The notes beneath the pieces were generated by a model. It had not been told where the DNA came from and searched no databases. It worked only from the letters and a program-made list of their open reading frames with translations. The translations under genes and the position numbers were made by a program. DNA of 64,000 nt from Microbacteriaceae bacterium PS02343 (GTDB taxonomy: Bacteria; Actinomycetota; Actinomycetes; Actinomycetales; Microbacteriaceae), in NCBI GenBank assembly GCA_029959365.1, contig JASCOA010000003.1, positions 1 to 64,000 of the forward strand, written 5' to 3'. Below are positions 1 to 8,554 of the stretch, in pieces; position 1 is the first letter of the stretch, and each line of letters opens with the position of its first letter.

Positions 1-79
1 GGGCGGCCCCGGCCCCGTCCCGGGGGCCCCCCCGGGCGGGCCCGCCGCGCGGGGGGGGGGGGCGCGGCCCCGCCCCGGG
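1..79. other. Low-complexity G/C contig end
   Basis: These bases are almost only G and C, with a run of 12 G around 51-62 and only one T and no A. Reading them in the frame of the first gene gives only Gly, Pro, Ala, Arg and Val with no family resemblance. Real coding DNA in this window always contains some A/T. This looks like a low-quality assembly end rather than genome sequence, so the N-terminus of the first gene should not be taken from it. Confidence 0.6.
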
Positions 80-340
80 GTGGTGCCCGCGGACGCGGGT
101 CGCGCGCTGGCCTCGCTGCTCGTCGTCACCGTCGGCGCGACCCTCGGGGTGCTCTGGGAGTTCGGGGAGTGGGTCGGTCACACGCTCATCGACCCCGAGA
201 TCTTCGTCGGCTACGACGACACGATCGGCGATCTGCTCGTGGGCGGCCTCGGCGCGCTCGCCGCCGCGCTCGCTCTGCCATGGCTCGGCGCGCGGCAGTG
301 GGGGCCGCTGGCTCCATCGCCGGCGCCGGTGCGGCGGTGA
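80..340 (+). CDS. DUF2238 / YjdF-like membrane protein, 3' part only
   Basis: This is the C-terminal end of a small multi-pass membrane protein. Visible are a hydrophobic segment (residues ~9-25 of the fragment), the conserved LWEFGEW motif, then YDDTIGDLL and a last Gly/Ala-rich membrane helix, which is the usual end of DUF2238 (YjdF-like) proteins of unknown function. The frame stays open to the left edge and the GTG at 80 is only the first possible start after the suspect G/C run, so the true N-terminus lies outside the window. The stop overlaps the next gene's start (GTGA), implying translational coupling with the glycosyltransferase. Family call is moderately sure; function is unknown. 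Confidence 0.6.
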   Translation: MVPADAGRALASLLVVTVGATLGVLWEFGEWVGHTLIDPEIFVGYDDTIGDLLVGGLGALAAALALPWLGARQWGPLAPSPAPVRR

Positions 341-1089
341 CGGCGCGACCGAGCGTCTCGGTCGTGATCCCGGTGAAGGACGACGCCGCCCAGCTCGAGC
401 GCTGCCTCCGCTCGCTCGGGCGGCAGACCCGGCCGGCCGACGAGATCGTGGTCGTCGACAACGGCAGCAGCGACGACAGCCGAGCGGTGGCCGAGCGCCA
501 CGGCGCGCGCGTCGTCACCGAGCTGCGGCCGGGCATCCCCGCCGCCGCGGCCGCCGGCTTCGACGCCGCCGCGGGGAGCATCATCGCCCGCTGCGACGCC
601 GACACCCGCGTGCCGGCCACCTGGATCGCCGACCTGGTCGATGCGCTGGAGCGAGCGGATGCGGTCACCGGCCCGGGTCGGCTGCGCGGCGTGCCGCGCT
701 GGGTCTCGATCGCCTACGACATCGCCTACCTCGCCGCGTGCGGCCCCGCGCTCGGCCATCCGCCGCTCTTCGGCTCGAACTACGCCATGACGGCCGCGGC
801 GTGGCGCTCGATCGCCCGCGAGGTGCACCGCGACGACCCGGAGCTGCACGACGACCTCGACGTGAGCTTCCACCTCGGTCTGCGGCACCGCATCGCGCGG
901 CACCGGCATCTCATGGTGTCGATCTCCGCGCGCCCGTTCGCCGACGAGGCGAGCTTCCGCCGCAGGCTCTGGCGCGGCTGGCACAGCGTGACCTCGCACT
1001 GGCCGAGCGAGTTCCCGCCGGTGCGCTGGGTGCAGCGGCCGCTCCGGCGGCTGCGGCACCGGATGCTCTCCGGCGCCCCGCGGAGCTGA
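337..1089 (+). CDS. Family 2 glycosyltransferase
   Basis: A 250-residue GT-A fold glycosyltransferase. The N-terminus has the family signature SVVIPVKDDAAQLERCL, then VVDNGSSDDS (nucleotide-sugar binding) and the metal-binding DAD in RCDADTRVP around residue 88. The start is the GTG at 337, which overlaps the TGA of the upstream membrane protein; an ATG far upstream in the same frame would add a nonsense leader. The C-terminus is short and Arg-rich with no clear membrane helix, so it is probably a cytosolic or peripheral enzyme acting on a lipid-linked or cell-wall glycan. Donor and acceptor cannot be told from sequence. Confidence 0.82.
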   Translation: MTARPSVSVVIPVKDDAAQLERCLRSLGRQTRPADEIVVVDNGSSDDSRAVAERHGARVVTELRPGIPAAAAAGFDAAAGSIIARCDADTRVPATWIADLVDALERADAVTGPGRLRGVPRWVSIAYDIAYLAACGPALGHPPLFGSNYAMTAAAWRSIAREVHRDDPELHDDLDVSFHLGLRHRIARHRHLMVSISARPFADEASFRRRLWRGWHSVTSHWPSEFPPVRWVQRPLRRLRHRMLSGAPRS

Positions 1090-1161
1090 TATCGCGCAAT
1101 AAACTCGCGCCCGCGCCGACCGACGGGCACGATGGCCCTCGAACAACGTCGAGGAGGACGC

Positions 1162-1872
1162 ATGCCCCGCAACGCCCTGGTGGTGCGCGGTGGTTGGGAC
1201 GGTCACGCACCGGTCGCCGCCACCGAGCTCTTCATCCCCTTCCTGGAACGCGAGGGCTTCACCGTCCGCGTCGAGGAGTCCAACGAGGTCTACGAGGACG
1301 AGGCGCTGCTCGCGAGCACCGACCTCATCGTGCAGACCGTGACGATGTCGACGATCGAGCGCAGCGCCTTCGAGAAGCTGCGCGCCGCGATCGAGGCCGG
1401 CACCGGCTTCGCGGGCTGGCACGGCGGCATCGCCGATTCCTACCGCAACAACAGCGACTACCTGCACATGGTGGGCGGGCAGTTCGCCACGCATCCGGGC
1501 AAGCCGCACGACGGCAGCCTCGGCGAGCGCCCCGGCGACGCCAGCGACAACTTCCTGCCGTACACGGTCGAGATCAACGAGGCCGGCCGCTCGCACCCCA
1601 TCACGCAGGGGCTCGACGACTTCGAGCTCGTCAACGAGCAGTACTGGGTGCTGCACGACGACTACATCGACGTGCTCGCCACCACCACGCATCCGGCCCG
1701 CGAGGACCAGCCGTGGCACCGCCCCGTCACCTCGCCCGCCGTCTGGACGCGGCAGTGGGGGAAGGGGCGCATCTTCGTGGCCACCCCCGGTCACGACATC
1801 GAGACGCTGCAGCACGCATCCGTCCGCACCATCATCGAGAGGGGTCTCCTGTGGGCCAGCCGCACCGCGTAG
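1162..1872 (+). CDS. ThuA-domain protein
   Basis: A 236-residue ThuA-like protein with a class I glutamine-amidotransferase-like fold. Recognisable features are ALVVRGGWDGH at the N-terminus, GFAGWHGGIADSY near residue 88 (typical ThuA) and PAVWTRQWGKGRIFVATPGHD near the C-terminus. ThuA proteins act in disaccharide and keto-sugar catabolism, but the exact reaction is not settled for most of them. The start is the ATG at 1162, six bases after GAGGAGG; a TAAACT at 1100-1105 may be the -10 box. The next gene, a Gfo/Idh/MocA dehydrogenase, overlaps it by 22 bp, the usual thuA-thuB style pairing. Confidence 0.85.
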   Translation: MPRNALVVRGGWDGHAPVAATELFIPFLEREGFTVRVEESNEVYEDEALLASTDLIVQTVTMSTIERSAFEKLRAAIEAGTGFAGWHGGIADSYRNNSDYLHMVGGQFATHPGKPHDGSLGERPGDASDNFLPYTVEINEAGRSHPITQGLDDFELVNEQYWVLHDDYIDVLATTTHPAREDQPWHRPVTSPAVWTRQWGKGRIFVATPGHDIETLQHASVRTIIERGLLWASRTA

Positions 1873-2939
1873 GCATCATCGGCGTCGGGGTCATCTCCGG
1901 CCAGTACCTGACCACCCTGGCGAGCCAGTCGTCCGTGCGCATCGTCGCCGTGGCCGACCTGAACGCCGAGCGCGCGGCCGAGGTCGCCGCGGGCATCGAC
2001 GGCGCCCGCGCCCTCACGGTCGCCGAGCTGCTCGCCGACCCCGAGGTCGAGACCGTGCTCAACCTCACCATCCCCGGCGCGCACGCCGAGATCGCGCTCG
2101 CCGCCCTCGACGCCGGCAAGAACGTCTACGGCGAGAAGCCGCTCGCGGTCACCCTCGACGACGGCCGGCGCATCATCGAACGAGCGGATGCAGCGGGCCG
2201 CTTCGTCGGCTCCGCCCCGGACACCGTGCTCGGCACCGGCATCCAGACCGCCCGCAAGGCGATCGACGACGGCCTGATCGGCCGCCCGCTCGCCGCGGTC
2301 GCCACCTGGGTGGCGCCGGGCCACGAGCGCTGGCACCCGAACCCCGACTTCTACTACCAGCCGGGCGGCGGCCCCGTGCTCGACATGGGCCCGTACTACG
2401 TGCACTCGCTGCTGCAGCTGCTCGGCCCGGTCACCGCGGTGGTCGGCCTCAGCAGCCGTTCGCGCGACGAGCGCGCCATCGGCTCCGGCCCGCGCGAGGG
2501 CGAGGTCTTCCCGGTGGCGGTGCAGACCCACCTCGCCGGTGCGCTGCAGCACGCCAGCGGCGCCATCTCGACGGTCACGGTGAGCTTCGACTCGGTGCGC
2601 ACGACGGCGGCGCCCATCGAGATCCACGGCGAGACCGGCAGCCTCAGCGTGCCCGACCCGAACAACTTCGACGGCGACACGGCGATCTTCCGCCTCGGCG
2701 CCGAGGCGTGGGAGACGCTGCCGACCTCGGCCGGCTACGTCGACTCGGGCCGCGGCGTCGGCCTGGTGGACTTCGCGGCCGGCCACGGGCGCGCATCGGG
2801 CGCGATCGGCCTGCACGCCCTCGAGATCATGACGGGGCTGCTCGCCGCGGCCGAGTCCGGCTCGCGCGTGGAGATCGTCTCGACGTTCGAGACCCCGGCG
2901 CTCGTGCCGCTGACGCCCGCGGAGGAGTGGCGGGCCTGA
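1851..2939 (+). CDS. Gfo/Idh/MocA family oxidoreductase
   Basis: A 362-residue NAD(P)-dependent sugar dehydrogenase. The N-terminal Rossmann motif is VGIIGVGVISGQYL, followed by VADLN and the family EKPLAVT motif near residue 97 with the catalytic-region lysine; the C-terminal domain begins near GGGPVLDMGPYYVHSL. The GTG at 1851 is chosen because it sits 12 bases after an AGAGG and keeps the Rossmann fold intact; it overlaps the ThuA gene by 22 bp, so the two are probably made from one transcript. The substrate is probably a sugar or inositol derivative. Confidence 0.88.
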   Translation: MGQPHRVGIIGVGVISGQYLTTLASQSSVRIVAVADLNAERAAEVAAGIDGARALTVAELLADPEVETVLNLTIPGAHAEIALAALDAGKNVYGEKPLAVTLDDGRRIIERADAAGRFVGSAPDTVLGTGIQTARKAIDDGLIGRPLAAVATWVAPGHERWHPNPDFYYQPGGGPVLDMGPYYVHSLLQLLGPVTAVVGLSSRSRDERAIGSGPREGEVFPVAVQTHLAGALQHASGAISTVTVSFDSVRTTAAPIEIHGETGSLSVPDPNNFDGDTAIFRLGAEAWETLPTSAGYVDSGRGVGLVDFAAGHGRASGAIGLHALEIMTGLLAAAESGSRVEIVSTFETPALVPLTPAEEWRA

Positions 2940-2979
2940 CCGCATCCGCTCGGCGGCGCCGCTTCCTAGACTCGTGGTC

Positions 2980-3495
2980 GTGACCACGAACCTGCGCGAC
3001 GCCGCCGAGCGCGATCTGCCGGCGATCACGGCGATCGTCAACCACGCCGTCGAGCACACGACGGCGATCTGGAACGACCGGATCGTCGACGTCGCGGACC
3101 GCGCCGCCTGGCTCGCCGAGCGCACCGGCGCGGGCTTCCCCGTGATCGTCGCGGTCGACGAAGCTGATGCGGCGATCGGCTACGCCACGTACGGCCCGTT
3201 CCGTCCGCACGACGGCTACCGGCACAGCGTGGAGCACTCGGTCTACGTGCACGAGTCGCAGCGCGGGCGCGGGCTCGGCCGCGCACTGCTGACCGCGATC
3301 ATCGACCGGGCCCGCGCCGAGGGGCGCCATGTCATGGTGGCGGGCATCGACGCCGAGAACGCCGGCTCGATCGCCCTGCACGAGAAGCTCGGCTTCGTGC
3401 GCACCGGCCTGCTGCCGCAGGTGGGCGTCAAGTTCGGCCGCTGGCTCGACCTCGCGTTCCTGCAGCTCGTGCTCGACGACGGGCCGGCGCGCTGA
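2980..3495 (+). CDS. GNAT acetyltransferase, phosphinothricin-acetyltransferase-like
   Basis: A 171-residue GNAT enzyme close to the Pat/YwnH group: RDAAERDLPAI at the N-terminus, then HSVYVHESQRGRGLGRAL (acetyl-CoA loop, R/Q-x-x-G-x-G) and GIDAENAGSIALHEKLGF. Such enzymes acetylate small amines, for example methionine sulfoximine-like compounds. Two in-frame GTG codons exist at 2974 and 2980. A TAGACT hexamer at 2967-2972 would start transcription close to 2980, so the second GTG is preferred as a leaderless start. The stop overlaps the ATG of the downstream esterase (TGATG), so they form a two-gene unit. Confidence 0.82.
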   Translation: MTTNLRDAAERDLPAITAIVNHAVEHTTAIWNDRIVDVADRAAWLAERTGAGFPVIVAVDEADAAIGYATYGPFRPHDGYRHSVEHSVYVHESQRGRGLGRALLTAIIDRARAEGRHVMVAGIDAENAGSIALHEKLGFVRTGLLPQVGVKFGRWLDLAFLQLVLDDGPAR

Positions 3496-4301
3496 TGCTC
3501 GTCGACGTCGGCGGCTTCGCGGTGCCGGTGCACGCGCCGTCGGCCGAAGGCCCGATGCCCCTGCTGCTCGATCTGCACGGCTCGAACAGCAACGGCGAGC
3601 AGCAGGCCGAGCTCAGCGGCTTCCGCGCGCTGGCCGACGCGCACGGCTTCGCGGTCGCGCATCCGTCCGCCGCGATCGGGGCTCCGCTGCTCGAGCAGAC
3701 CCTGCCCGGTGGCAACCTCGCCTGGAACGTACCCGGCGCACCGCTCGCGGTCGGCGCCGAGCCGCCGGCGGGCGCCCGCGACGACGTCGCCTTCCTGGCC
3801 GACGTGATCGCCGCGATCGGCGAGCGGATGCGCATCCGCCCCTCCGCCGTCGTCGTCACCGGATTCTCGGGCGGCGGCCGCATGGCCTGCGCGCTGGCGG
3901 ATGCACGCCCCGACCTGATCGCCGGCCTCGCGCCGGTCGCCGGGCTGCGGGCGCCGCGCGGGCCCGGATCGGCTGTGCCGGTGCTGGCCGTCCACGGCGG
4001 CGACGACGCCGTGAACCCCCTCGCCGGCGGCGACGACCCGCGCTGGCGCGAGAGCGTGCACGACGCCGCGGCGAGCTGGGCCGCGCGCAACGGCGCCGGC
4101 CCGGCGATCACGGCCGAGGAGGGCCGGGTGACCCGTACCTCCTGGCCCGGCGCCGCACCTGTGGAGCTGCACGTCGTGCACGGCGGCGGGCACACCTGGC
4201 CCGGCACCGCCGTCACGCTCGAGGGGCTGGGCGCCGTGGCGCACGACGTCGACGCCTCGGCGCGCATCTGGCGGTTCTTCGCGGGGCTGCTGCGCGACTA
4301 G
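3495..4301 (+). CDS. Alpha/beta-fold esterase, LpqC / PHB-depolymerase-like
   Basis: A 268-residue alpha/beta hydrolase of the esterase_PHB/LpqC type. It has LLLDLHGSNSNGEQ (oxyanion region), the nucleophile elbow TGFSGGGRM around residue 121, a VHGGDD acid region and a C-terminal HGGGHTWPG with the catalytic histidine. Unlike most LpqC proteins no signal peptide is visible, so it is probably cytosolic or the start lies elsewhere. The ATG overlaps the acetyltransferase stop. It contains a perfect 16-bp palindrome GCGGATGCGCATCCGC at 3824-3839, a motif seen again at 48163. Confidence 0.8.
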   Translation: MLVDVGGFAVPVHAPSAEGPMPLLLDLHGSNSNGEQQAELSGFRALADAHGFAVAHPSAAIGAPLLEQTLPGGNLAWNVPGAPLAVGAEPPAGARDDVAFLADVIAAIGERMRIRPSAVVVTGFSGGGRMACALADARPDLIAGLAPVAGLRAPRGPGSAVPVLAVHGGDDAVNPLAGGDDPRWRESVHDAAASWAARNGAGPAITAEEGRVTRTSWPGAAPVELHVVHGGGHTWPGTAVTLEGLGAVAHDVDASARIWRFFAGLLRD

Positions 4302-4302
4302 A

Positions 4303-4458
4303 TCACGACCGGGGCGGCCAGCAGCCCTCGCGAGGCCAGGCCGCGTCGATCAGCCGATGCACGCGCTCATCCTCGCTCGTGTCGAGCCCGTCCTCGGCGC
4401 CGCCAGCGAGCCGATCGAGGTCAGCGGGCGCTCCGGTGGCGACGGGTCTCGTCCACAC
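4303..4458 (-). CDS. Possible 51-residue protein, unrecognised
   Basis: Between the esterase and the sugar symporter an antisense frame ending at 4303 keeps about 90 percent G/C at third codon positions, which is what real genes here look like and unusual for a shadow frame in an intergenic gap. It reads as a charged, soluble peptide ending CWPPRS. The only reasonable start is a GTG at 4458 without a ribosome binding site; the frame continues open further upstream, but with atypical codons (AAA, GTA, GGA) over the symporter promoter. It could be a small gene, the remnant of a longer one, or chance. No family is recognised. Confidence 0.25.
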   Translation of the reverse strand: MWTRPVATGAPADLDRLAGGAEDGLDTSEDERVHRLIDAAWPREGCWPPRS

Positions 4459-4474
4459 GGCCGAGCGCTGCCAG

Positions 4475-4503
4475 TTGACATCCGCCGCACCGCTTCCTAC
4501 TTT
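4475..4503 (+). promoter_or_regulatory. Sigma-70-type promoter of the GPH symporter / GH2 unit
   Basis: TTGACA at 4475-4480 and TACTTT at 4498-4503 are separated by exactly 17 bp, close to consensus. The expected start of transcription is near 4510, inside the palindrome at 4505-4518, giving a leader of about 70 nt before the GTG at 4582. Confidence 0.75.
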
Positions 4504-4504
4504 A

Positions 4505-4518
4505 GTCACACGTGTTAC
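4505..4518. promoter_or_regulatory. Probable LacI-family operator
   Basis: GTCACACGTGTTAC is a 14-bp palindrome with one mismatched pair and a central CG, the usual form of LacI-family sites. It begins right after the -10 box and covers the predicted transcription start, so a bound repressor would block initiation. The LacI-type regulator encoded at 8555-9541 is the natural candidate. A site with the same pattern (TnACnCGnGTnA) lies upstream of the Gfo/Idh gene at 25999-26010. Confidence 0.6.
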
Positions 4519-4581
4519 CAACGCGACGGAGTTCCACCCCATCCGCTCGCGAGACCGCCCGAACGTGACGAAGGAGTCAAC

Positions 4582-6057
4582 GTGGCAACGCATGCAGAAC
4601 CCGAGATCCCGGCCGCCGGAGCGCGCGCCGCAGTCGGCTCACCCTCCCCCGCCGGCACCGCGCCGGCCGGTCCGGACGCCCCGCCGCCGGCCGAGACCCG
4701 CGTGCGCCTCGGCGAGCGGCTCGCCTACAGCGTCGGCGACATCGGCGGCAACCTGATCTTCGCCGCGGTCTCGTCGTTCGTGCTCTTCTACTTCACCGAC
4801 ACCGTGGGCATCGGCGCCGCGATCGCAGGCACGATCATCCTGCTCGGCCGCGTGCTCGACGGCACGATGGACCTCGTCGTGGGCACGCTGATCGACAAGA
4901 CGCGGACGCGGTGGGGCAAGGCCCGGCCGTGGATCCTGTTGAGCACCCCCATCGTGGTGCTGGCCTTCATCGGGCTCTTCAACGTGCCCGCCGGACTGGG
5001 CGACACGGGCAAGCAGATCTACGCCTTCGTCTTCTACTTCCTCTGCCTCGCGATCGGCTACACCGGCTCGAACCTGGCGTACCACACGCTGCTCTCGGTC
5101 ATCACGTCCGACGGCAAGACCCGCGTCTCCCTCACGGTCATGCGCACCTTCGCGGCGCTGCTGGCGACGCTCGTGGTCAACTTCTTCACCATCCCGCTGC
5201 TCGGCGCGTTCGGCGGCGGGCAGGGCGGATGGTCGACCATCGTGCTCATCTACGGCGTGATCGCGGCGATCACCTTCATCGTCGTCTTCCTCGGCACCAA
5301 GGAGCGCGTGTCGACGGTCGTCGAGACCGATCGCAGCTCGACCCGGCCGGTCGGCGAGCTCATCCGCATCCTCGTCAAGAACCCGTACTTCTACCTCGGC
5401 TTCGCGCTCTTCTTCACCCAGTTCCTCGCCTCGGGAGTCGGGGGCGCGGGCATCTACTTCGCCCGCGACGTGCTCGGCGACGCCAGCCTCTACAGCTTCT
5501 TCAGCCTCGCCAGCATCGGACCGCTGCTCGTCGGCATGTGGTTCATGCCCGCGATCACCGCGCGCTTCGGCAAGCGGCTGCCCTTCCTGGTCGGCTCGGC
5601 GATGGCGGTCGCCGGCCTGGTCGTCGCACTCGTCGACCCGACGGACTTCACCCTCGTGATCGCGGGCACCGTCGTGAAGGCGATCGGCACCATCCCCGTC
5701 TCGGCCGCGCTCTTCGCGCTGGTGGCCGACATCGTCGACTACGGCGAGTGGAAGTCGGGCGTGCGCGTGGATGCGATGACCTACTCCGCCGCGACCGCCG
5801 GCCAGAACCTCGGCGCCGGCGTCGGTGCCGCCCTCGTCGGCTGGCTGCTCGCCGCGGCCCAGTACGACGGCACCGCCGAGGTGCAGCCGCAGTCGGCCGT
5901 CGACATGGAGGTCTTCCTCTTCCTCGGCATCCCGCTGATCGTCTACGTGCTGCAGTTCGTCATCGTGATCTTCCTCAACCTCGACCGATTCCAGCCCCGC
6001 ATGACGGAGGAGCTGCAGGCGCGCCGCACCGGCTCCATCCGCGTGATCAAGGACTGA
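4582..6057 (+). CDS. GPH-family glycoside:cation symporter
   Basis: A 491-residue member of the GPH (melibiose/glucuronide/xyloside carrier) branch of the MFS. After a ~45-residue Pro/Ala-rich tail comes the signature RLAYSVGDIGGNLIF, then GRVLDGTMDLVVGTLIDKTRTRWGKARPW (family DP/DxxxG-RT-WGK motif) and twelve hydrophobic segments. The GTG at 4582 follows AAGGAG by five bases. The GH2 glycosidase gene lies 69 bp downstream, so the likely job is uptake of the glycoside that GH2 then splits. Expression is probably controlled by the promoter and palindrome at 4475-4518. Confidence 0.9.
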   Translation: MATHAEPEIPAAGARAAVGSPSPAGTAPAGPDAPPPAETRVRLGERLAYSVGDIGGNLIFAAVSSFVLFYFTDTVGIGAAIAGTIILLGRVLDGTMDLVVGTLIDKTRTRWGKARPWILLSTPIVVLAFIGLFNVPAGLGDTGKQIYAFVFYFLCLAIGYTGSNLAYHTLLSVITSDGKTRVSLTVMRTFAALLATLVVNFFTIPLLGAFGGGQGGWSTIVLIYGVIAAITFIVVFLGTKERVSTVVETDRSSTRPVGELIRILVKNPYFYLGFALFFTQFLASGVGGAGIYFARDVLGDASLYSFFSLASIGPLLVGMWFMPAITARFGKRLPFLVGSAMAVAGLVVALVDPTDFTLVIAGTVVKAIGTIPVSAALFALVADIVDYGEWKSGVRVDAMTYSAATAGQNLGAGVGAALVGWLLAAAQYDGTAEVQPQSAVDMEVFLFLGIPLIVYVLQFVIVIFLNLDRFQPRMTEELQARRTGSIRVIKD

Positions 6058-6063
6058 TCCGCT

Positions 6064-6091
6064 GCCGCCCCGGGCACCCGCCCGGGGCGGC
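6064..6091. terminator. Intercistronic hairpin between symporter and GH2
   Basis: An 11-bp perfect inverted repeat, GCCGCCCCGGG (6064-6074) and CCCGGGGCGGC (6081-6091) with a 6-nt loop, lies seven bases after the symporter stop. There is no T-tract, and the next gene is on the same strand, so it may only partly terminate transcription or protect the upstream message from decay. Confidence 0.55.
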
Positions 6092-6126
6092 CCACCGCCC
6101 TCGCGCCAGCACAGAGAGAGCCCCGC

Positions 6127-8544
6127 ATGACCCGTCAGCCCTTCAACCGTCACTGGACGGTGCGCCCCAAGACCAGCATCTTCGCCCAGCTCGGTGGACC
6201 CGCGATCGCCGCCGACGAGGTCACGCTGCCGCACGACGCGCTCCTCAGTGAGGAGCGCTCTGCCGGGAACCCGGGCAAGACCGCCTACTTCCCGAGCGGC
6301 GCGTACGAGTACACGAAGACCTTCGACGTGCCCGAGTCGTACCGCGCCAAGCGGGTCGCCATCGAGTTCCAGGGCGCGCACCGCGACGCCATGGTCTACG
6401 TCAACGACGCCTTCGCCGGTCAGCGCCCGTTCGGCTACTCGGCCTTCACCGTCGAGCTCGACGACTACCTGCGCTACGGCGCGGAGAACAGCATCCGGGT
6501 CGAGGTGCGCAGCCACGACGACTCCCGCTGGTACACCGGCGCCGGCCTCTACCGCGAGGCGACCCTCATCGTCACCGACCTCGTGCGCATCGGGCTCGAC
6601 GGCCCGCGCATCACCACGCCCGACATCGACGAGGGACGCGCGATCGTCGAGATCACCGTACCCGTCGACCACCGCGGGCTCGCCGCCGAGACGGTGACGG
6701 TGCGCAGCGAGCTGCGCGGTCCCGACGGCGAGGTCGTCGCGACCACCGCCTCGCCGATCACCGTGCGCGCCGGCACCGCCGGCATCGTGCGGCACCGGCT
6801 GCTGGTGCCGGCACCCCTGTTGTGGAACGTCGATTCCCCGCACCTCTACGACGCGAGCGTGCGCCTCGAGCGCGACGGCGCGACCATCGACGAGCGCGGC
6901 ACCGCGGTGGGCATCCGCTCGCTGCAGCTCGACCCGCTGCAGGGACTGCGCATCAACGGCGTGCCGACGAAGCTGCGCGGGGCGTGCATCCACCACGACA
7001 ACGGCCTGCTCGGCGCGGCCGCGTTCTCGCGCGCCGAGGAGCGCAAGATCGAGCTGCTCAAGGCCGCGGGCTTCAACGCGATCCGCAGCTCGCACAACCC
7101 CGCCAGCTCGGCGCTGCTCGATGCCTGCGACCGCCTCGGCATGCTCGTGATGGACGAGACCTTCGACATCTGGACGGAGAGCAAGTCGAACTTCGACTAC
7201 TCGCTGAGCTTCCCGGAGTGGTGGGAGCGCGACATCGAGGCCTTCGTCGCCAAGAACGTCAACCACCCGAGCGTGATCTTCTACTCGATCGGCAACGAGA
7301 TCCCCGAGACCGGCCATCCGCTCGGATCGGAGTGGGGCCGCCGCCTCGCCGAGAAGGTGCGCGAGCTCGACGGCACCCGCTTCGACACCAACGGCGTCAA
7401 CGGCTGCGTCTCGACCCTCAAGCCCCTGCTGCCGATGATGCAGCAGCGCGGAGCCGGCGGCGCCGCGGGCGGCGTCAACGACGCCATGGGCGGCGCCGGC
7501 GACATGCTCAACCGGGTGAACACCTCGACGATGGTCACCGAGCAGACCGAGGAGTCCTACGGCCTGCTGGATGCGGCCGGCATGAACTACGGCGACGCCC
7601 GCTACGAGATGGACCGCGAGCTGTTCCCGGATCGCATCGTCATCGGCACCGAGACCTTCCCGCCGCACATCGACGTGAACTGGGCGCTCGTCACCGCCAA
7701 CGCGAACGTGCTCGGCGACTTCACCTGGACCGGTTGGGACTACCTCGGCGAGGTCGGCATCGGCCGCAACCAGTTCGTCGATGAGGCCGCGGCCTTCGAG
7801 GCGCCCTTCCCGTGGCTCACCGCGTGGTGCGGCGACCTCGACCTCACCGGGCACCGACGGCCCGCGTCCTACTACCGCGAGATCGTCTTCGGCCTGCGCC
7901 GAGACCCCTACCTCGCGGTCATCGACCCCGCCGCGGTCGGGCGCGAGACCCGGCCGGGTCAGTGGGCCTGGAGCGAGAGCATCGGCAGCTGGGACTGGCA
8001 GATCGAGCCCGGCACCGCCATGCAGGTCGAGGTCTACAGCGACGCGGACGAGGTCGAGCTGCTGCTCGAGGGGCGCTCCGTCGGCGTGCAGCCGGCCGGC
8101 GCGCAGCACCGTTACCGCGCCGCGTTCGAGCTGCCCTACGAGCGCGGGCTGCTCGAGGCCTACGCCCTGCGCGACGGGTGGCGGGCCGAGCGCTTCGCGC
8201 TGCGCAGCGCCGAGGGCGAGGCAGAGCTCGCCGTCGTCGCCGACCGCACCGCGATCCGAGCGGATGACGGGGACCTCGCCTACGTCGACATCGAGCTGCG
8301 GGATGCGACCGGCACCCTCGTCACCTCGTCCGACCGCTCCGTGACGGTCGCGGTCGAGGGCGCCGCGCTCGCAGCCCTCGGCAGCGGACGGCCCGACAAC
8401 GCCGAGCGCTTCGACCGCGCCGAGCACCGCACCTTCCGCGGCCGGGTCCAGGCGATCATCCGCCCCACCGGCGTCGGCGCCGTGACGGTGTCCGTCGCCG
8501 CCGAGGGGCTGACACCGCGGGAGGTGCGGCTCACCGTCGGGTGA
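6127..8544 (+). CDS. Glycoside hydrolase family 2 (beta-glycosidase)
   Basis: An 805-residue GH2 enzyme. The order is sugar-binding jelly roll (~30-170, with YRAKRVAIEFQGAHRDAMVYVN), an immunoglobulin-like domain (~175-275), the TIM barrel (~280-590) and further beta domains. The acid/base is Glu391 in SIGNEIPE, and the nucleophile is Glu509 in GTETFPP; both are present, so it should be active. No signal peptide is seen, so it works in the cytoplasm on imported glycosides. Similar proteins are beta-galactosidases or beta-glucuronidases; which one cannot be said. It follows the GPH symporter with a 69-bp gap holding a strong hairpin. Confidence 0.9.
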   Translation: MTRQPFNRHWTVRPKTSIFAQLGGPAIAADEVTLPHDALLSEERSAGNPGKTAYFPSGAYEYTKTFDVPESYRAKRVAIEFQGAHRDAMVYVNDAFAGQRPFGYSAFTVELDDYLRYGAENSIRVEVRSHDDSRWYTGAGLYREATLIVTDLVRIGLDGPRITTPDIDEGRAIVEITVPVDHRGLAAETVTVRSELRGPDGEVVATTASPITVRAGTAGIVRHRLLVPAPLLWNVDSPHLYDASVRLERDGATIDERGTAVGIRSLQLDPLQGLRINGVPTKLRGACIHHDNGLLGAAAFSRAEERKIELLKAAGFNAIRSSHNPASSALLDACDRLGMLVMDETFDIWTESKSNFDYSLSFPEWWERDIEAFVAKNVNHPSVIFYSIGNEIPETGHPLGSEWGRRLAEKVRELDGTRFDTNGVNGCVSTLKPLLPMMQQRGAGGAAGGVNDAMGGAGDMLNRVNTSTMVTEQTEESYGLLDAAGMNYGDARYEMDRELFPDRIVIGTETFPPHIDVNWALVTANANVLGDFTWTGWDYLGEVGIGRNQFVDEAAAFEAPFPWLTAWCGDLDLTGHRRPASYYREIVFGLRRDPYLAVIDPAAVGRETRPGQWAWSESIGSWDWQIEPGTAMQVEVYSDADEVELLLEGRSVGVQPAGAQHRYRAAFELPYERGLLEAYALRDGWRAERFALRSAEGEAELAVVADRTAIRADDGDLAYVDIELRDATGTLVTSSDRSVTVAVEGAALAALGSGRPDNAERFDRAEHRTFRGRVQAIIRPTGVGAVTVSVAAEGLTPREVRLTVG

Positions 8545-8554
8545 ACCCCACCGC

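Noticed and set aside
4639-8427. Very long open antisense frame (over 1200 codons) opposite the symporter and GH2 genes
   Set aside because: It is the high-GC shadow of two well-recognised genes: Arg/Val/Asp/Gly-rich, no domain, no start signal.
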